Origin: JAQGJA01 sp965651535
Lineage (GTDB): Bacteria > Pseudomonadota > Alphaproteobacteria > Micavibrionales > SZUA-601
Direction of reading: 5' to 3'
Length of the DNA stretch: 6,402 nucleotides
Assembly: GCA_965651535.1 (NCBI GenBank)
Contig: CBFGSX010000080.1
Location: 1 to 6,402 of the forward strand
The stretch's first letter is position 1. Each line of letters begins with the position of its first letter. A program made the position numbers and the translations under genes. Below the pieces are notes generated by a model that saw nothing but the letters and a program-made list of their open reading frames with translations, was not told the DNA's origin and ran no database searches. This document shows, piece by piece, positions 5,901 to 6,402 of this stretch.

Positions 5901-6402
5901 ATGACCATGAAACAAGACAGACGATCGGCAGAAGCGGGGAACGCCTTGTTCCTTATTCTGATCGCAGTGGTGCTGTTCGCGGCGCTGTCCTACGCGATTA
6001 CCCAATCGAATCGTGGTGGTGGCGCGCCGAACCGCGAGACCTCGCTGGTGGCCAGCACGACCATCATGCAATATTCCTCGGCGATCCGCACCGGGGTCAC
6101 GCGCCAGCTTCTGCGTAACATTGCGGTGGCGCAGCTTGATTTCACCGCGCCCCCGGTCTGTACGGCGGGTGTGACCTGTCCGAACTTTGTCTTCCACCCC
6201 GAGGGTGGCGGTGTGGCGCATCAGGCCATCGATATTCAAGCGGTGAATCCTACCGGTGCTTGGACTTTTCCTGATGATATCATTGTAACAAATGTTGGAA
6301 CTGCAGCGGCTGATTTGGTTGCTGTTCTCACAGATGTCAGACAACCTATTTGCGAGCGTATTGCCAGACAGGTTGGTGGTGAAGCTGCAAACATACCAAC
6401 CT
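5901..6402 (+). CDS. Pilin-like / pseudopilin-like protein (3'-truncated by the window end)
   Basis: The reading frame is open to the last base, and 167 full codons are visible from ATG 5901; 5877 and 5907 are alternative in-frame starts. The N-terminus has a short charged leader (MTMKQDRRSAEAG), then a hydrophobic helix of about 20 residues (N14-A32: NALFLILIAVVLFAALSYA), then TQSNRGGG. A basic leader ending in Gly followed by a hydrophobic helix is the class III (prepilin-type) signal layout. Cleavage after G13 would make N14 residue +1 and leave Leu, not Glu, at +5. Residues after 39 look extracytoplasmic, with a Cys pair (C87, C93) and a third Cys (C151, in RQPICERIA). It lies 27 bp after the PilO/GspM-like gene, fitting a fibre subunit or minor/tip pseudopilin. 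Codon use changes sharply from about 6243: roughly 62% G+C over 5941-6240 against 47% after. An ordinary bitopic membrane protein is the alternative. Confidence 0.75.
   Translation, partial: MTMKQDRRSAEAGNALFLILIAVVLFAALSYAITQSNRGGGAPNRETSLVASTTIMQYSSAIRTGVTRQLLRNIAVAQLDFTAPPVCTAGVTCPNFVFHPEGGGVAHQAIDIQAVNPTGAWTFPDDIIVTNVGTAAADLVAVLTDVRQPICERIARQVGGEAANIPT

Noticed and set aside
5841..6344. Antisense open frame (167 codons) opposite the pilin-like gene
   Set aside because: Arg/His-rich translation without a domain. The plus frame has leader, hydrophobic helix and family-like Cys residues and stays open to the window end.

Overview
The window is about 60% G+C with strongly GC-biased third codon positions. 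It holds six genes, all on the plus strand and tightly packed, which together look like part of a type IV pilus / type II secretion (T4P/T2SS) assembly locus. The closest architecture I can name is the type IVb pilus group (Bfp, Tcp and R64 thin-pilus loci). Base composition, the divergent subunits and the pilin-like N-terminus suggest a Gram-negative, probably alphaproteobacterial, chromosome. That taxonomic call is inference. No mobile element, CRISPR array, rRNA or tRNA is visible.

Layout: (1) 1-1296 is the 3' part of a gene for a periplasmic protein with three tandem Ig-like (ASH / choice-of-anchor-like) repeats, a Gly-rich linker and a C-terminal GspC/GspB/PilP homology-region-like domain. 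(2) 1318-3027 is a complete GspE/PilB-family secretion ATPase. (3) 3032-4249 is a GspF/PilC-family polytopic platform protein. (4) 4262-5191 is a bitopic protein with a ~180-residue cytoplasmic domain, one membrane helix and a PilN/GspL-like periplasmic part. (5) 5192-5291 is a 100-bp AT-rich intergenic island (about 31% G+C) with short direct and inverted repeats and a weak candidate promoter. (6) 5292-5873 is a bitopic PilO/GspM-like protein. (7) 5901 to the window end is a pilin-like or pseudopilin-like protein, cut off at its 3' end.

How they would work together: the ATPase (cytoplasm) and the GspF-like platform (inner membrane) would extract and polymerise prepilin-like subunits. The two bitopic proteins (PilN/GspL-like and PilO/GspM-like) would form the alignment subcomplex. 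The Ig-repeat protein would link it through the periplasm to an outer-membrane secretin, presumably encoded upstream. The last gene encodes a candidate fibre subunit or tip protein. Secretin, prepilin peptidase and a separate retraction ATPase are not in this window.

Most interesting points: the Ig-repeat/GspC-like fusion; a pilin-like protein without the canonical Glu at +5; an abrupt fall in G+C and GC3 inside that gene near 6243, which may be a recombination boundary; and the AT-rich regulatory island that splits the alignment-complex genes into two possible transcription units.
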